DNA from: Myxococcales bacterium
GTDB taxonomy: Bacteria > UBA10199 > 2-02-FULL-44-16 > JAAZCA01
Length of the DNA: 64,000 nt
Assembly: GCA_012513515.1 (NCBI GenBank)
Contig: JAAZCA010000029.1
Location: 1 to 64,000, forward strand
Direction of reading: 5' to 3'
A program made the position numbers and the translations under genes. Position 1 is the stretch's first letter; each line of letters starts with the position of its first letter. A model generated the notes under the pieces. That model did no database searches, was not told where the DNA came from, and worked only from the letters and a program-made list of their open reading frames with translations. Positions 1 through 7,861 of this stretch are shown in pieces.

Positions 1-1
1 G

Positions 2-298
2 ATGCCAGAGCTAATCGGATCCCTTCCAAGGGGGAATTACTATCTGGAGGATCAGCTTAAACGGGCGTTTTCTAGCACGCTACTTAACTTGGCGGAGGGA
101 AACGGCAGGAGATCGCAGAGAGACAGGAATCGGTTCTTCGATATTTCGCTAGGGTCAATAGCCGAGGTTGCCTCGATTATCGATATCTTGTCGGCTTATG
201 GATATATATCGGCAGGCCATCAGGAGGAGCTGAAAACGCTGCTTCGCAGGGCTTATGCGATGATCATCAATCTGAAGAAGTTTAATCCGGTATCTTAA
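2..298 (+). CDS. Four-helix bundle protein (23S rRNA intervening-sequence family), 5' truncated
   Basis: The 98 visible residues match the S23/four-helix bundle family: a helix ending in LNLAEGNGRRS (the family's IAEG-like signature), then a helix with LGSIAEVAS and a C-terminal helix. Family members are usually about 115-120 residues and begin with an extra helix, so roughly the first 20 residues lie outside the window; the ATG at position 2 is probably internal. Such proteins occur as ORFs in rRNA intervening sequences and as free-standing genes. Their function is unknown. No rRNA is visible here. Confidence 0.7.
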   Translation: MPELIGSLPRGNYYLEDQLKRAFSSTLLNLAEGNGRRSQRDRNRFFDISLGSIAEVASIIDILSAYGYISAGHQEELKTLLRRAYAMIINLKKFNPVS

Positions 299-472
299 GT
301 CTTCAGCTTCATCCTCATCTTGATCTTAATGACGCCGCGCTTGCCCCTTTTGCGTTATTCAGATGACTTGTAATTGATGGTTATTTCTTAGTTTGTAAGA
401 TTCGATGATGATTAAAAATAGAATATGTCAGAATATGTTGTGGTTGTTACAGACAAATCAGGCCTGACCAAA
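299..472. other. Intergenic spacer, nothing recognised
   Basis: This is the gap between the truncated four-helix bundle gene and the 3' end of truA, which converge. It is AT-rich in its middle and I see no convincing hairpin terminator, RNA gene or repeat. Short open frames here are not supported. Confidence 0.4.
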
Positions 473-1237
473 TCAGTAAATAACCTTCACCAGGCAAAGC
501 CCCCTTGCCGGGGCGCATTCAAATCGCTCCTGCCTGTTTTTTTGAAGAAGGATCCTTGCAATATCATCTGGAGTCATACGCCCTCTTCCCACCTCGACAA
601 GTGCGCCCGTCATATTTCTAACCATATGCCTCAGAAACCCCTCCCCTTCAAAAATCAGATCCACAAATTGAGCCCCCGAGTAATCTGAAAAGGGAAAGCC
701 GGATCCCCTTCGAACCTCTATTCTGTTTATGGTTCTGACGGAAGATTTTGCGCAACATCCGGTCGCGCGAAAACTCTCGAAGTCATGCCTGCCGACGAGT
801 TTTTCCGCCCCTTCCCTCATCGCTTCGAGATCGAGTCTCGTTGAAATATGCCACGCGAAGGGATCCTCAAGCGGCAGCCTATTCGATGAAACGTAAATCC
901 TATAAAGGTAGATTTTTCCCTTGGCGCTGTTTTTTGCATGAAAACCTTCGGTTGCATCTGAGGCATCCACGACGGATATGTCCGGAGGAAGCATTGAATT
1001 AGCGCCGCGGCGGATTCCATCGCAGGAAACCTCCGAGTCCGTCTGGAAGTGAGCGACCTGCCCTACCGCGTGAACTCCGGCGTCGGTTCTGCCTGCCCCC
1101 GTTATGGAAACATCGTGGGAGAGGATCCTCGAAATAGTTTCCTCGAGTTTCTGTTGGATCGATTCCCCCGCAGGCTGGCGCTGCCACCCGACGTAGTTTG
1201 TCCCCTTGTACGAGATTGTGAGCTTGACGATGCGCAT
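473..1237 (-). CDS. truA: tRNA pseudouridine(38-40) synthase TruA
   Basis: This 254-residue protein isomerises uridines 38-40 in the anticodon stem-loop of tRNAs. The catalytic aspartate is Asp52 in the signature GAGRTDAGVHA (residues 47-57). The N-terminal ISYKGTNYVGWQRQ block and the C-terminal FLRHMVRNMTGAL block are typical of TruA, and the length is normal. It is the last gene of a leftward run psd-pssA-Zn ribbon-asd-surface protein-truA and begins 1 base after the stop of the 842-residue gene, so it is probably cotranscribed with it. Confidence 0.97.
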   Translation of the reverse strand: MRIVKLTISYKGTNYVGWQRQPAGESIQQKLEETISRILSHDVSITGAGRTDAGVHAVGQVAHFQTDSEVSCDGIRRGANSMLPPDISVVDASDATEGFHAKNSAKGKIYLYRIYVSSNRLPLEDPFAWHISTRLDLEAMREGAEKLVGRHDFESFRATGCCAKSSVRTINRIEVRRGSGFPFSDYSGAQFVDLIFEGEGFLRHMVRNMTGALVEVGRGRMTPDDIARILLQKNRQERFECAPARGLCLVKVIY

Positions 1238-1238
1238 T

Positions 1239-3767
1239 TCAGAATTCCATCAGAAGGCCGGCCGAGTAGACAAACCCGGAAAGATTGAGCCCCCTCTTTC
1301 CAAAATTATCCACCCACTGGTACTGCGCCTCCAGCGTGAGGAAAAAATCGTTGATCCCGATGTCGCTGTCTAGCGAAGAGGAGCTGTCGGCCATCTCTCC
1401 GATATTTATCTGAATCCCTCCGGTGCCGTGGATTCCATATTTCAAACCTTTGATCACGTTGCCGCTGAGGCTCTGCCTGAAATAAATCATGTCTGGGCCC
1501 ACACGAATATAGGGGACTAGATATCTCCAGGAAAAGTAGTCGGCCCGCCAGGTGAAGTTGAGCTGCATCGGAACCAGAATCATGTTGAAACGCTCCTGCG
1601 CACGCTCACCTGTGTGAACTCCTCCTGCAAATGCCTGGGCGCTCTTGTAGAAAAAACCCACCCCAGCCCCGATCCCATAGCGTTTCTGAAGCAGCAGGCC
1701 TCCCTCAAGCCTCGTTATCATGTTGCAGCACTTGCCGAAGGCTTCATTGAGTATCTCGTTTTTCGGCATCCAAAAACCGGTCTTGATCTCGAATTCCCAA
1801 AGCTGTTTGGATGCGACATTGGGAGTGAACATGGCCGAGACAGATCGTTCGCTGATATCAGCGCCCTCCTGCTGCGCCAAAACGCTCGGGGGAACCAGGA
1901 AAAGCGCAGCAAATAAAATAATCGGAAGAATTTTTCTGCAAGGCGATCGCCTACGGAAAAAAATCAGGAAAACCGCAAACAGCAGCGGAATAATATCTGC
2001 CACCCTACCTTCTGCAGAGGGCAGCATCGAGCACCCTTTTTCACCGGAGAGTTCCGCCGGGCCGTAGGTTGGAGATGGCGTCTCGCTTGTTACACTGCGC
2101 GAGGGGCTGACATTTCCGGCCTCGTCTATCGCTTCAACGGCTATGTAGTATAGCTTGTCATTTTCAAGCCCGCCCACGCTAGCTGTCTGCGTCGTGCCAC
2201 TTGAGGCCTGCGCTACCTGTGCCGTTGGCGTCGTCATCGTGATCACTTCGTCATAGTCCTGGCTGGCGTAAAAGCGGTACTTTGAAATGTCGGACTGCGT
2301 TAGCCTGTTGAAGGTTACATAGATCATCTCATCGCCAAAACCGGCCGATCTGATAGTGACAACCGGCGGAGGGGTGTCGACCAAAATCTCTGTGGAAAGG
2401 CGCCCCCTGTCGTCATCGGATGTTACAAAAACCCATATATCGACGTAACCTTCGTCGAATTTTCTCGAATTATCGTCATAGTTTATCTGAACGCTTTTTT
2501 CCTCATCGGCGGCGACCGTTCCGCTGCTATCCCCCTCCGAATCAACGAGCACATCGCCGGATGCATCGCTGCCCCCGCCGGATACTATCTGGTAGGTTCC
2601 TCCAAGATCGGACTGAAAGGTTATCACGAAGTAGCCTTCTATCGTGAGCTTGCTCAGCTCGTCATTGAAGACGACCGAATCTATGGTGACCCACGGATTT
2701 GCCGAAATGACGCCGACCGCACCGGTCGCAAAACCCATATAGACGTAACCATCGGTGGAACTTGAGGCCGCAAGCACCGAAGGAACCGCCGAAGTGGGCA
2801 GCGGCTCTCTTTCGGTATCCGGATCGTCGGACATATTGAAGACCTCGTCGTTGAAGGTGTTGACGACGCTAACTCCGTCGGTCCCGGCGACATAGGCGTA
2901 TGCGCCGTTGGGTTTTTTCACGTTCGTTATGACGATGTCGGTTGGGTTGAGATTCTCCGAAATATCTATGCCGCTTTTGACTATCTCCCCGGAAGCAGGA
3001 TTGATCTTCACCAACTGCGGCGTAGTGGAATCCACAACATAGATGTAATTTTGATTGGGGAAAATATCTATGGCAGTGAGCTTGTAGGAAGTGCCGATCT
3101 TCACATACGAGGCAGAGCTCCCACCTTCCGGCAGGCCGACGATATAGCCAACGTCGGTAGTGAAATATATCTCTCCATCGTCCTCGGCCAGCACGCCGTC
3201 GGTCAGATTAAAATCTGTGGATCCAGGAACCGTCAGGTTGATAGTTCTCGCCACCGACCTGTCGTTGAGATTCACCACCTGCACGGCGCCTTTGGTATTA
3301 TCCGCTATGTAGAGGCTTTCTTCACTTCCATCTATCACGATGACTCCCAAAACGCTCTGTTCTGCCACCGTCACGATGACCGGCTTCTTCTCAAGGTCGT
3401 TCATATCGTATATCAGCAGATCCCCATCCTGCTGCGAGAGATACATCTCGTTTCTACCGCTTGAGTATGCGAGCCCGCCGGCGATCCCCTTCGTGTCCTC
3501 GTCATCGGATGGCTGAAAGGGCTGAAGCCTCGCAAGGGAATAGCTGCCCATATCTACGATTTTCAGAGACTCGGCATAGGCCACTAGAAGAGTCGTATCG
3601 TTTATCAGCTTGAACCCATCGAAGGCCGATCTGACTCCAAAGTCAAAGGGAGGATTCTCGTCGTTCGGGCCGAAGAGCTCAGCGTCAGGATAGGCCGAAG
3701 CGGACCGCGACAGGATAAGGATGGAGATGAAGGCAAAGCAGAGAATGAAGCAGCGTGGTATTTTCAC
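1239..3767 (-). CDS. Secreted beta-propeller/FN3 protein fused to an outer-membrane beta-barrel protein
   Basis: An 842-residue ORF with two apparent proteins in one frame. Residues 1-25 are a signal peptide (ending RSASA). About 30-375 are propeller-like repeats (SLYIADN, YIYVVDS) and about 470-560 an FN3-like domain. Residues 578-604 form a tail GCSM, a hydrophobic segment, then RRR, like a MYXO-CTERM sorting signal. Immediately after comes a second signal-peptide-like stretch (about 612-631, ending SVLA) followed by a roughly 211-residue domain rich in alternating hydrophobic strands and ending in MEF, as outer-membrane barrels do. No function can be assigned. It lies 12 bases downstream of asd. 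Confidence 0.75.
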   Translation of the reverse strand: MKIPRCFILCFAFISILILSRSASAYPDAELFGPNDENPPFDFGVRSAFDGFKLINDTTLLVAYAESLKIVDMGSYSLARLQPFQPSDDEDTKGIAGGLAYSSGRNEMYLSQQDGDLLIYDMNDLEKKPVIVTVAEQSVLGVIVIDGSEESLYIADNTKGAVQVVNLNDRSVARTINLTVPGSTDFNLTDGVLAEDDGEIYFTTDVGYIVGLPEGGSSASYVKIGTSYKLTAIDIFPNQNYIYVVDSTTPQLVKINPASGEIVKSGIDISENLNPTDIVITNVKKPNGAYAYVAGTDGVSVVNTFNDEVFNMSDDPDTEREPLPTSAVPSVLAASSSTDGYVYMGFATGAVGVISANPWVTIDSVVFNDELSKLTIEGYFVITFQSDLGGTYQIVSGGGSDASGDVLVDSEGDSSGTVAADEEKSVQINYDDNSRKFDEGYVDIWVFVTSDDDRGRLSTEILVDTPPPVVTIRSAGFGDEMIYVTFNRLTQSDISKYRFYASQDYDEVITMTTPTAQVAQASSGTTQTASVGGLENDKLYYIAVEAIDEAGNVSPSRSVTSETPSPTYGPAELSGEKGCSMLPSAEGRVADIIPLLFAVFLIFFRRRSPCRKILPIILFAALFLVPPSVLAQQEGADISERSVSAMFTPNVASKQLWEFEIKTGFWMPKNEILNEAFGKCCNMITRLEGGLLLQKRYGIGAGVGFFYKSAQAFAGGVHTGERAQERFNMILVPMQLNFTWRADYFSWRYLVPYIRVGPDMIYFRQSLSGNVIKGLKYGIHGTGGIQINIGEMADSSSSLDSDIGINDFFLTLEAQYQWVDNFGKRGLNLSGFVYSAGLLMEF

Positions 3768-3779
3768 GACAAAGGCTCC

Positions 3780-4799
3780 TCAGAGATAGTCTTTTGCTAG
3801 AATCTCAGCTATCTGCACGGCATTTAAAGCCGCGCCTTTTCGGATATTGTCGGCCGCTATCCACATCGAAATGCCGAACTCGACGGTGGGATCTTTTCTG
3901 ATCCTCCCTGCGAAGACCTCATCTTTTCCGGTGACCTCTATCGCCATCGGATATCTGCAGAGTCCCGGATCGTCGAGAAGAAGAACTCCTGAAGCCGATG
4001 AAAGGATTTCCTTTACCGATGAAGGGGAAATCTCGTCCGAGAATTCGATATTCAGAGATTCAGCATGCCCGGAAAAAACCGGCACCCTGACCGCGGTGGC
4101 GGAGACCTTTATGGAATCATCCTCCATTATTTTTGCTGTTTCGTTGACGAGCTTCAGCTCCTCTTCAGTATCCCCATCGGCGTTGAATTTGCCGATGTGC
4201 GGAATGCAGTTGAATGCGATCCTGTGCGGGAAAACTTTCGAATCGCACTCCGCGCCGGAGAAGAGATTGACTGCTTGTTTTGAAAGTTCTTCCATGGCGG
4301 AAATTCCGGCTCCGGAAACAGACTGGAACGTGGTAACGACCACCCTCTTTATCGGAACCACGTCGTGCAATGGCTTCAGCACCATGACCATCTGTATCGT
4401 GGAACAGTTAGGGTTGGCTATTATCCCCTTCTCCTTGTAGTCGGCGATCCTATGGGGATTTATCTCCGGAACGACGAGTGGAATCTTCGGGTCATTTCTA
4501 AATGCAGAGGTATTGTCTATCACCACAGCACCGGCGCCGGCTGCTATCGGAGCGTGTTTTTCGCTGACCTTGCCGCCGGCCGAAAAAAGCGCAATATCGA
4601 CGCCCGTGAAAGATTTTTCATCCAGAATCTCGACCGGCAGATTTTTCTCCCCGAACTGGACCTCCTTGCCGATGGAGTTGTCCGAAGCTAGCGGAAGAAT
4701 TTTGCCAACGGGAAAATTTCTTTCTTCCAAAACCGCAAGGATCTCGCCGCCCACGACTCCTGTGGCACCGACGACGGCAATATTATATTGCTTTCTCAT
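3780..4799 (-). CDS. asd: Aspartate-semialdehyde dehydrogenase
   Basis: This enzyme makes L-aspartate semialdehyde from aspartyl phosphate with NADPH, the branch point to lysine, diaminopimelate (cell wall), threonine and methionine. The 339 residues start with the nucleotide-binding GATGVVGGE (11-19). The catalytic cysteine is Cys132 in NPNCSTIQMV, and EFSDEISPSSVKEIL plus RKDPTVEFGISMWIAADN near the end fit the family. The length is typical. It sits between the Zn-ribbon gene (7 bases upstream) and the surface-protein gene, in a leftward operon. Confidence 0.97.
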   Translation of the reverse strand: MRKQYNIAVVGATGVVGGEILAVLEERNFPVGKILPLASDNSIGKEVQFGEKNLPVEILDEKSFTGVDIALFSAGGKVSEKHAPIAAGAGAVVIDNTSAFRNDPKIPLVVPEINPHRIADYKEKGIIANPNCSTIQMVMVLKPLHDVVPIKRVVVTTFQSVSGAGISAMEELSKQAVNLFSGAECDSKVFPHRIAFNCIPHIGKFNADGDTEEELKLVNETAKIMEDDSIKVSATAVRVPVFSGHAESLNIEFSDEISPSSVKEILSSASGVLLLDDPGLCRYPMAIEVTGKDEVFAGRIRKDPTVEFGISMWIAADNIRKGAALNAVQIAEILAKDYL

Positions 4800-4806
4800 G
4801 ATGCCA

Positions 4807-5091
4807 TCATCCCTTCTTGAAAAGGGCCTCGAGCTTAACTTTGGCGCTCGCGGCGTCCTGCTTCTCTCTTACCGCATCCCTGCCCAACTGAAAAAATTCG
4901 CAAAAATTCGCGTCATCCTTGTTGCCAACCGGTGGAGCCTGATTTTCACGGCAGTCGTTGTGATAGCTCCTGTCGTAAAATTTACACTGCACGCAGGAGT
5001 GCAGATATTTTCCGCAACGCGGACACTCCTCGAGCCTGCCTATCTTGAAAATTATTTCTATCTCCGTTCCGCAGAAATAGCAGATTGGCAT
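4807..5091 (-). CDS. Small zinc-ribbon protein of unknown function
   Basis: A 94-residue protein with a CYFCG...CPRCG pair within the first 25 residues, a second CVQC / HNDC / CEFF set at about residues 33-67, and a charged C-terminal helix. The spaced Cys pairs indicate one or two bound zinc ions. Similar small proteins are common in deltaproteobacteria, but I know of no assigned role. The ATG at 5091 overlaps the TGA stop of pssA by one base (TGATG), so translation is probably coupled; a GTG one codon earlier is an alternative start. Confidence 0.7.
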   Translation of the reverse strand: MPICYFCGTEIEIIFKIGRLEECPRCGKYLHSCVQCKFYDRSYHNDCRENQAPPVGNKDDANFCEFFQLGRDAVREKQDAASAKVKLEALFKKG

Positions 5092-5966
5092 CACCGCACC
5101 CCGCCCGCTTCGGAGTTTTTTCTCTCGTCTGAAGAATCGAACCGAATGATGTTATCCGCGCCATCGAACAGCATCTTCTCTTCACGTTCCTTCTTCTTGG
5201 AAGCCCTGCGCTCCCGCATCTTGTTCATAAACTTTCTGCTGTGATGAAGCGTAACCAGCTCCTCGAAGATCCCTGAGAAGACGTAGCCGGTCGCCAGAAG
5301 AAAGATTGTGACCTCCGGTTTGATCGCGACGAGAACTATTCCTACCACGACGAGGACCAAGGCGTAAAAGCTGTTCCTCTTTTTTATATTAACCACCTTC
5401 ATGCTTCGGTATCTGATCTTGGAAACCATAAGCATGGCGAGGAATATCGTCATCACTCCGAGGAGGATGCTTCCCTCTGGAGGAAACTCGAATACGTGGT
5501 GATGAAATATGACATAAGTTGCGATTACATAGGCCGCAACAGGTATCGGAAGCCCCTGGAAGTATTTCACCTCAACATCGTCATGCTGGACGTTGAAGCG
5601 GGCGAGGCGAAGCGCGCCGCAGGCGAAATAGAGAAAGCCTGCGAGCCATCCCAATTTTCCCAACCCATATAGCGACCATGTGTAGGCCAGTATCCCCGGC
5701 GCGAGACCAAATGAAGAGAGGTCAACGAGGGAATCATATTCAATTCCGAAGGCGCTCTCGGCCTTGGCAAGCCGCGCTATGCGTCCGTCGAGAAGATCGA
5801 AGACCCCGGCAAGGAGTATCGCCCAGGCCGCGGCGATGAACTCTCCGGAAAGGGATTTGATCACAGAGAAAAAACCGCAGAAGAGGCTGGCTGAAGTGCA
5901 CAGATTGGGCAGGAGATAGACCCCCTTCTTCATGCTCTCGCGCTCTCTAAGCCCCCTGAGTTTCAT
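5091..5966 (-). CDS. pssA: CDP-diacylglycerol--serine O-phosphatidyltransferase
   Basis: This 291-residue integral membrane enzyme makes phosphatidylserine from CDP-diacylglycerol and serine. The CDP-alcohol phosphatidyltransferase signature is complete: Asp60-Gly61, Ala64-Arg65, Gly74, Asp78 and Asp82. Several hydrophobic segments surround it, and a long charged C-terminal tail (KKKEREEK) follows the last one. The start at 5966 is supported by GGGAGG six bases upstream and by an ATGA overlap with psd, whose product uses the phosphatidylserine made here. Confidence 0.95.
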   Translation of the reverse strand: MKLRGLRERESMKKGVYLLPNLCTSASLFCGFFSVIKSLSGEFIAAAWAILLAGVFDLLDGRIARLAKAESAFGIEYDSLVDLSSFGLAPGILAYTWSLYGLGKLGWLAGFLYFACGALRLARFNVQHDDVEVKYFQGLPIPVAAYVIATYVIFHHHVFEFPPEGSILLGVMTIFLAMLMVSKIRYRSMKVVNIKKRNSFYALVLVVVGIVLVAIKPEVTIFLLATGYVFSGIFEELVTLHHSRKFMNKMRERRASKKKEREEKMLFDGADNIIRFDSSDERKNSEAGGVR

Positions 5967-6634
5967 TTAAACCTCCCGATGATCGTAGCGCCGGAAAGGA
6001 CCTTCTCGCCCGCCTTCACAGCAATTTCCACGCAGGGTGGAAGATACAGATCTACGCGCGAGCCAAATTTAATCATTCCAAAACGTTCTCCCTTGCGCAG
6101 CTTGTCGCCCGGTTTTACATAGCACACGATTCTTCTGGCAACGAGACCGGCTATCTGCACCATCACGATTTTTCGCGAAGAGTCGTCTGCGAGAAGGATG
6201 ATGTTTCTCTCATTCTCCTCGCAGGCCTTGTCCATGCTCGCCACAAAAAATTTGCCGGGGATGTATTTCACATCCTCAACCCTGGCCTCTATCGGAAACC
6301 TGTTTACGTGGACGTTGAAGGCTGACATGAAGATGCTGATCTTGGTACACAGCTCACCTGTAACAGGGGCAGCAGCTCCCTGCGTCACCGAAAGAATTTT
6401 CCCGTCGGCCGGCGATATGATCGTACCCGATTCGGGAGAATGGGTTCGCTCAGGATTCCTGAAGAAGAATGCGGAGAAAGCCGCCGCAGCGAAGGAGAGA
6501 AATGCAAAGATCCCCCAGCCTACAATCCACATGAAAAGCGCAGCTGCGAGCAGCACGGCGATGGTGAAGTGCCCTTCCTTTGCTATGTACAGCTGCTTCG
6601 GCATCACCCTGAAGGGGTTATATGATTTGGTCAT
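5963..6634 (-). CDS. psd: Phosphatidylserine decarboxylase, short (archaeal-type) form
   Basis: This 223-residue protein decarboxylates phosphatidylserine to phosphatidylethanolamine at the inner membrane. Hydrophobic segments fill about residues 22-57. SAFNVHVNR carries the catalytic His109, and KFGSRVDLYLPP contains Gly191-Ser192, the self-cleavage site where Ser192 becomes the pyruvoyl group. FGSR replaces the LGST of the longer enterobacterial enzyme, as is usual in the short form. I chose the ATG at 6634 because GAGAGG lies just upstream; an in-frame ATG 10 codons earlier is less likely. It is the first gene of the leftward operon. Confidence 0.95.
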   Translation of the reverse strand: MTKSYNPFRVMPKQLYIAKEGHFTIAVLLAAALFMWIVGWGIFAFLSFAAAAFSAFFFRNPERTHSPESGTIISPADGKILSVTQGAAAPVTGELCTKISIFMSAFNVHVNRFPIEARVEDVKYIPGKFFVASMDKACEENERNIILLADDSSRKIVMVQIAGLVARRIVCYVKPGDKLRKGERFGMIKFGSRVDLYLPPCVEIAVKAGEKVLSGATIIGRFK

Positions 6635-6664
6635 TGAGGCCTCTCGGTTCCTAAGTAAGCACAT

Positions 6665-6876
6665 GCACTTTCGCGCAAGTCGTATTATCAGAGAGAACAG
6701 TGCAAATCAAAATCTTCCAGTCACGATCGTTCAAACCCAGCAATTGACTATTGGCCAAAAACCGAAAGGTCGAGGTTGAGGTTCAGAAAAACCACTCCTG
6801 CTCAGCCTTAACCTTAGTCTGAACCTGTTTTTTGGGTCAACGGTCCATTGTCAATCGTCACGGATGTTACGGTCCT
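6665..6876. repeat. Spacer with degenerate AACCT/CAGCCTTAACC repeat fragments
   Basis: This gap between psd and yajQ holds a stretch around 6765-6835 with GAGGTTGAGGTTCAG, then CAGCCTTAACCTTAG and AACCTGTTTTTT. Nearly the same strings recur at 19345-19382 and, more diverged, at 56474-56537. A following GGTCAACGGTCC piece resembles the AGTCAC-rich ends of the repeats near 15750. No gene is evident. Confidence 0.5.
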
Positions 6877-7362
6877 TCAATCTCTATAATTTATAAACTG
6901 GAGAGGGAGATTGAACCCCTTCCCCTTGATAAGTTCGATCGCGAGCTGCAGGTCATCCCTCTTTTTTCCGGATACGCGCACCTGATTTTCCTGTATCTGC
7001 GCCTGAACCTTTATTTTGGAATTTTTTATGGCCTTGGTGATCTCCTTTGCGGTTTCGGTTGGGACTCCCTGTTTGAGAAGGACCTCGCATTTTTTCAATG
7101 CGCTGGGCCCGTCGAGAACCTTCCCAAATTCAAGGGCCCTGGCGTCGATGCCGCGCCTTAACATCTTCTCAAGTAAAATATCGCATAATGAGCGCATCTT
7201 GAAGTCATCGTCGGCAAAGAGCTCCAGTTTTTTCTTGTCCCAGTCGATCTTGCTCTTGCTGCCGCGAAAGTCGTAGCGAGTTCCTACCTCCTTGCGGGCC
7301 TGGTTGATGGCGTTTTCAACCTCCTGCATATCGATCTGCGAAACGACGTCAAATGATGGCAT
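6877..7362 (-). CDS. YajQ family nucleotide-binding protein
   Basis: A 161-residue member of the YajQ (DUF520) family, small two-domain proteins that bind nucleotides; a Xanthomonas member binds cyclic di-GMP and acts as an effector. The N-terminal MPSFDVVSQIDMQEVENAI and RYDFRGSKSKID, and the C-terminal QVRVSGKKRDDLQ, are family signatures. The start at 7362 rather than the longer frame is set by the conserved MPSFD and by CCGGAGGATT just upstream. A GGDEF cyclase is encoded elsewhere in this window, so a cyclic di-GMP link is possible but not shown. Confidence 0.92.
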   Translation of the reverse strand: MPSFDVVSQIDMQEVENAINQARKEVGTRYDFRGSKSKIDWDKKKLELFADDDFKMRSLCDILLEKMLRRGIDARALEFGKVLDGPSALKKCEVLLKQGVPTETAKEITKAIKNSKIKVQAQIQENQVRVSGKKRDDLQLAIELIKGKGFNLPLQFINYRD

Positions 7363-7421
7363 AACCCAATCCTCCGGAAGGTAGCTAATATTGCGAATCT
7401 CTTGGAAAAACAAGCATTTTG

Positions 7422-7449
7422 TTGACTGGAGCGCAATCCGTCGTATAGA
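7422..7449 (+). promoter_or_regulatory. Sigma-70-type promoter upstream of the ydcH leader
   Basis: TTGACT at 7422-7427 and TATAGA at 7444-7449 are separated by 16 bases. It reads rightward, away from yajQ, and would start a transcript at about 7456 carrying the leader and ydcH. Confidence 0.55.
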
Positions 7450-7455
7450 ATGAAG

Positions 7456-7570
7456 TCATGAAAGACCGAGAGACGGGGTGGGTCTCGATCTAGACCGCTT
7501 GGAGCCCGCCCTGTAAAAAGTTGCGATTTGGGGCTTGGGCTTATTGGTAAAGTTCAAGCCCTTTTTCTTT
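7456..7570 (+). ncRNA. Candidate small RNA or attenuator leader ahead of ydcH
   Basis: From the predicted start near 7456, about 110 bases carry a GAGAC/GTCTC hairpin (about 7471-7487) and end in an intrinsic terminator. An upstream GAGCCC segment (about 7503) could pair with the GGGCTT of the terminator's 5' arm, which would allow an antiterminated form. So this is either a free small RNA or an attenuator for ydcH. I could not match it to 6S or SRP RNA. Confidence 0.35.
7529..7570 (+). terminator. Intrinsic terminator before ydcH
   Basis: The arms GGGCTTG and CAAGCCC enclose a short loop and are followed at once by a TTTTTCTTT run. It lies only about 20 bases ahead of the ydcH ATG, so it must be read through, or ydcH must have another promoter. 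Confidence 0.65.
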
Positions 7571-7587
7571 GTCAAAGGAGGCATAAA

Positions 7588-7812
7588 ATGGAGGCACATG
7601 ATCTGGAGTTAATTGAAAAGCACATCAGTTCAGACAACGCGTTGAAGTCCCTCTACGACGAACATATCGATTTTGAACGCCAGCTGGAGAAGTTCAACAA
7701 TAAACCGTTTTTGACGCCGCAAGAAGAGATAGATCGTAAACTTATTCAAAAGAAAAAACTGCGCGGCAGGGATATGATCGAGGAGATTTTAAAGGAGTAC
7801 AGGGGCAAATAA
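7588..7812 (+). CDS. YdcH family (DUF465) small helical protein
   Basis: A 74-residue, highly charged, two-helix protein. It has the DUF465 pattern of an N-terminal helix with HDLELIEKHISSDNALKSLYDEH and a C-terminal helix with IDRKLIQKKKLRGRDMIEEIL. The start at 7588 follows AAAGGAGGC with ideal spacing; an in-frame ATG 60 bases earlier lies inside the terminator. The function of the family is unknown. It converges with hutH. Confidence 0.85.
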   Translation: MEAHDLELIEKHISSDNALKSLYDEHIDFERQLEKFNNKPFLTPQEEIDRKLIQKKKLRGRDMIEEILKEYRGK

Positions 7813-7823
7813 ACCCGCCCCCT

Positions 7824-7852
7824 CGGGGGACGCAAACGGCTTGTCTCCCCCG
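7824..7852. terminator. GC-rich hairpin between convergent ydcH and hutH
   Basis: CGGGGGA and TCCCCCG form the arms around a CAAACGG-containing loop, with no T-run on the rightward side. Its sequence belongs to a recurring hairpin family in this window (others at about 14149, 16722, 27844 and 30429), so it may be a mobile hairpin recruited as a terminator. Confidence 0.5.
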
Positions 7853-7861
7853 ATTCCAGAT

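Noticed and set aside
7456-7570. 6S RNA or SRP RNA gene
   Set aside because: The length is too short for 6S and the conserved SRP GGAAGCAGCC-like loop is absent.
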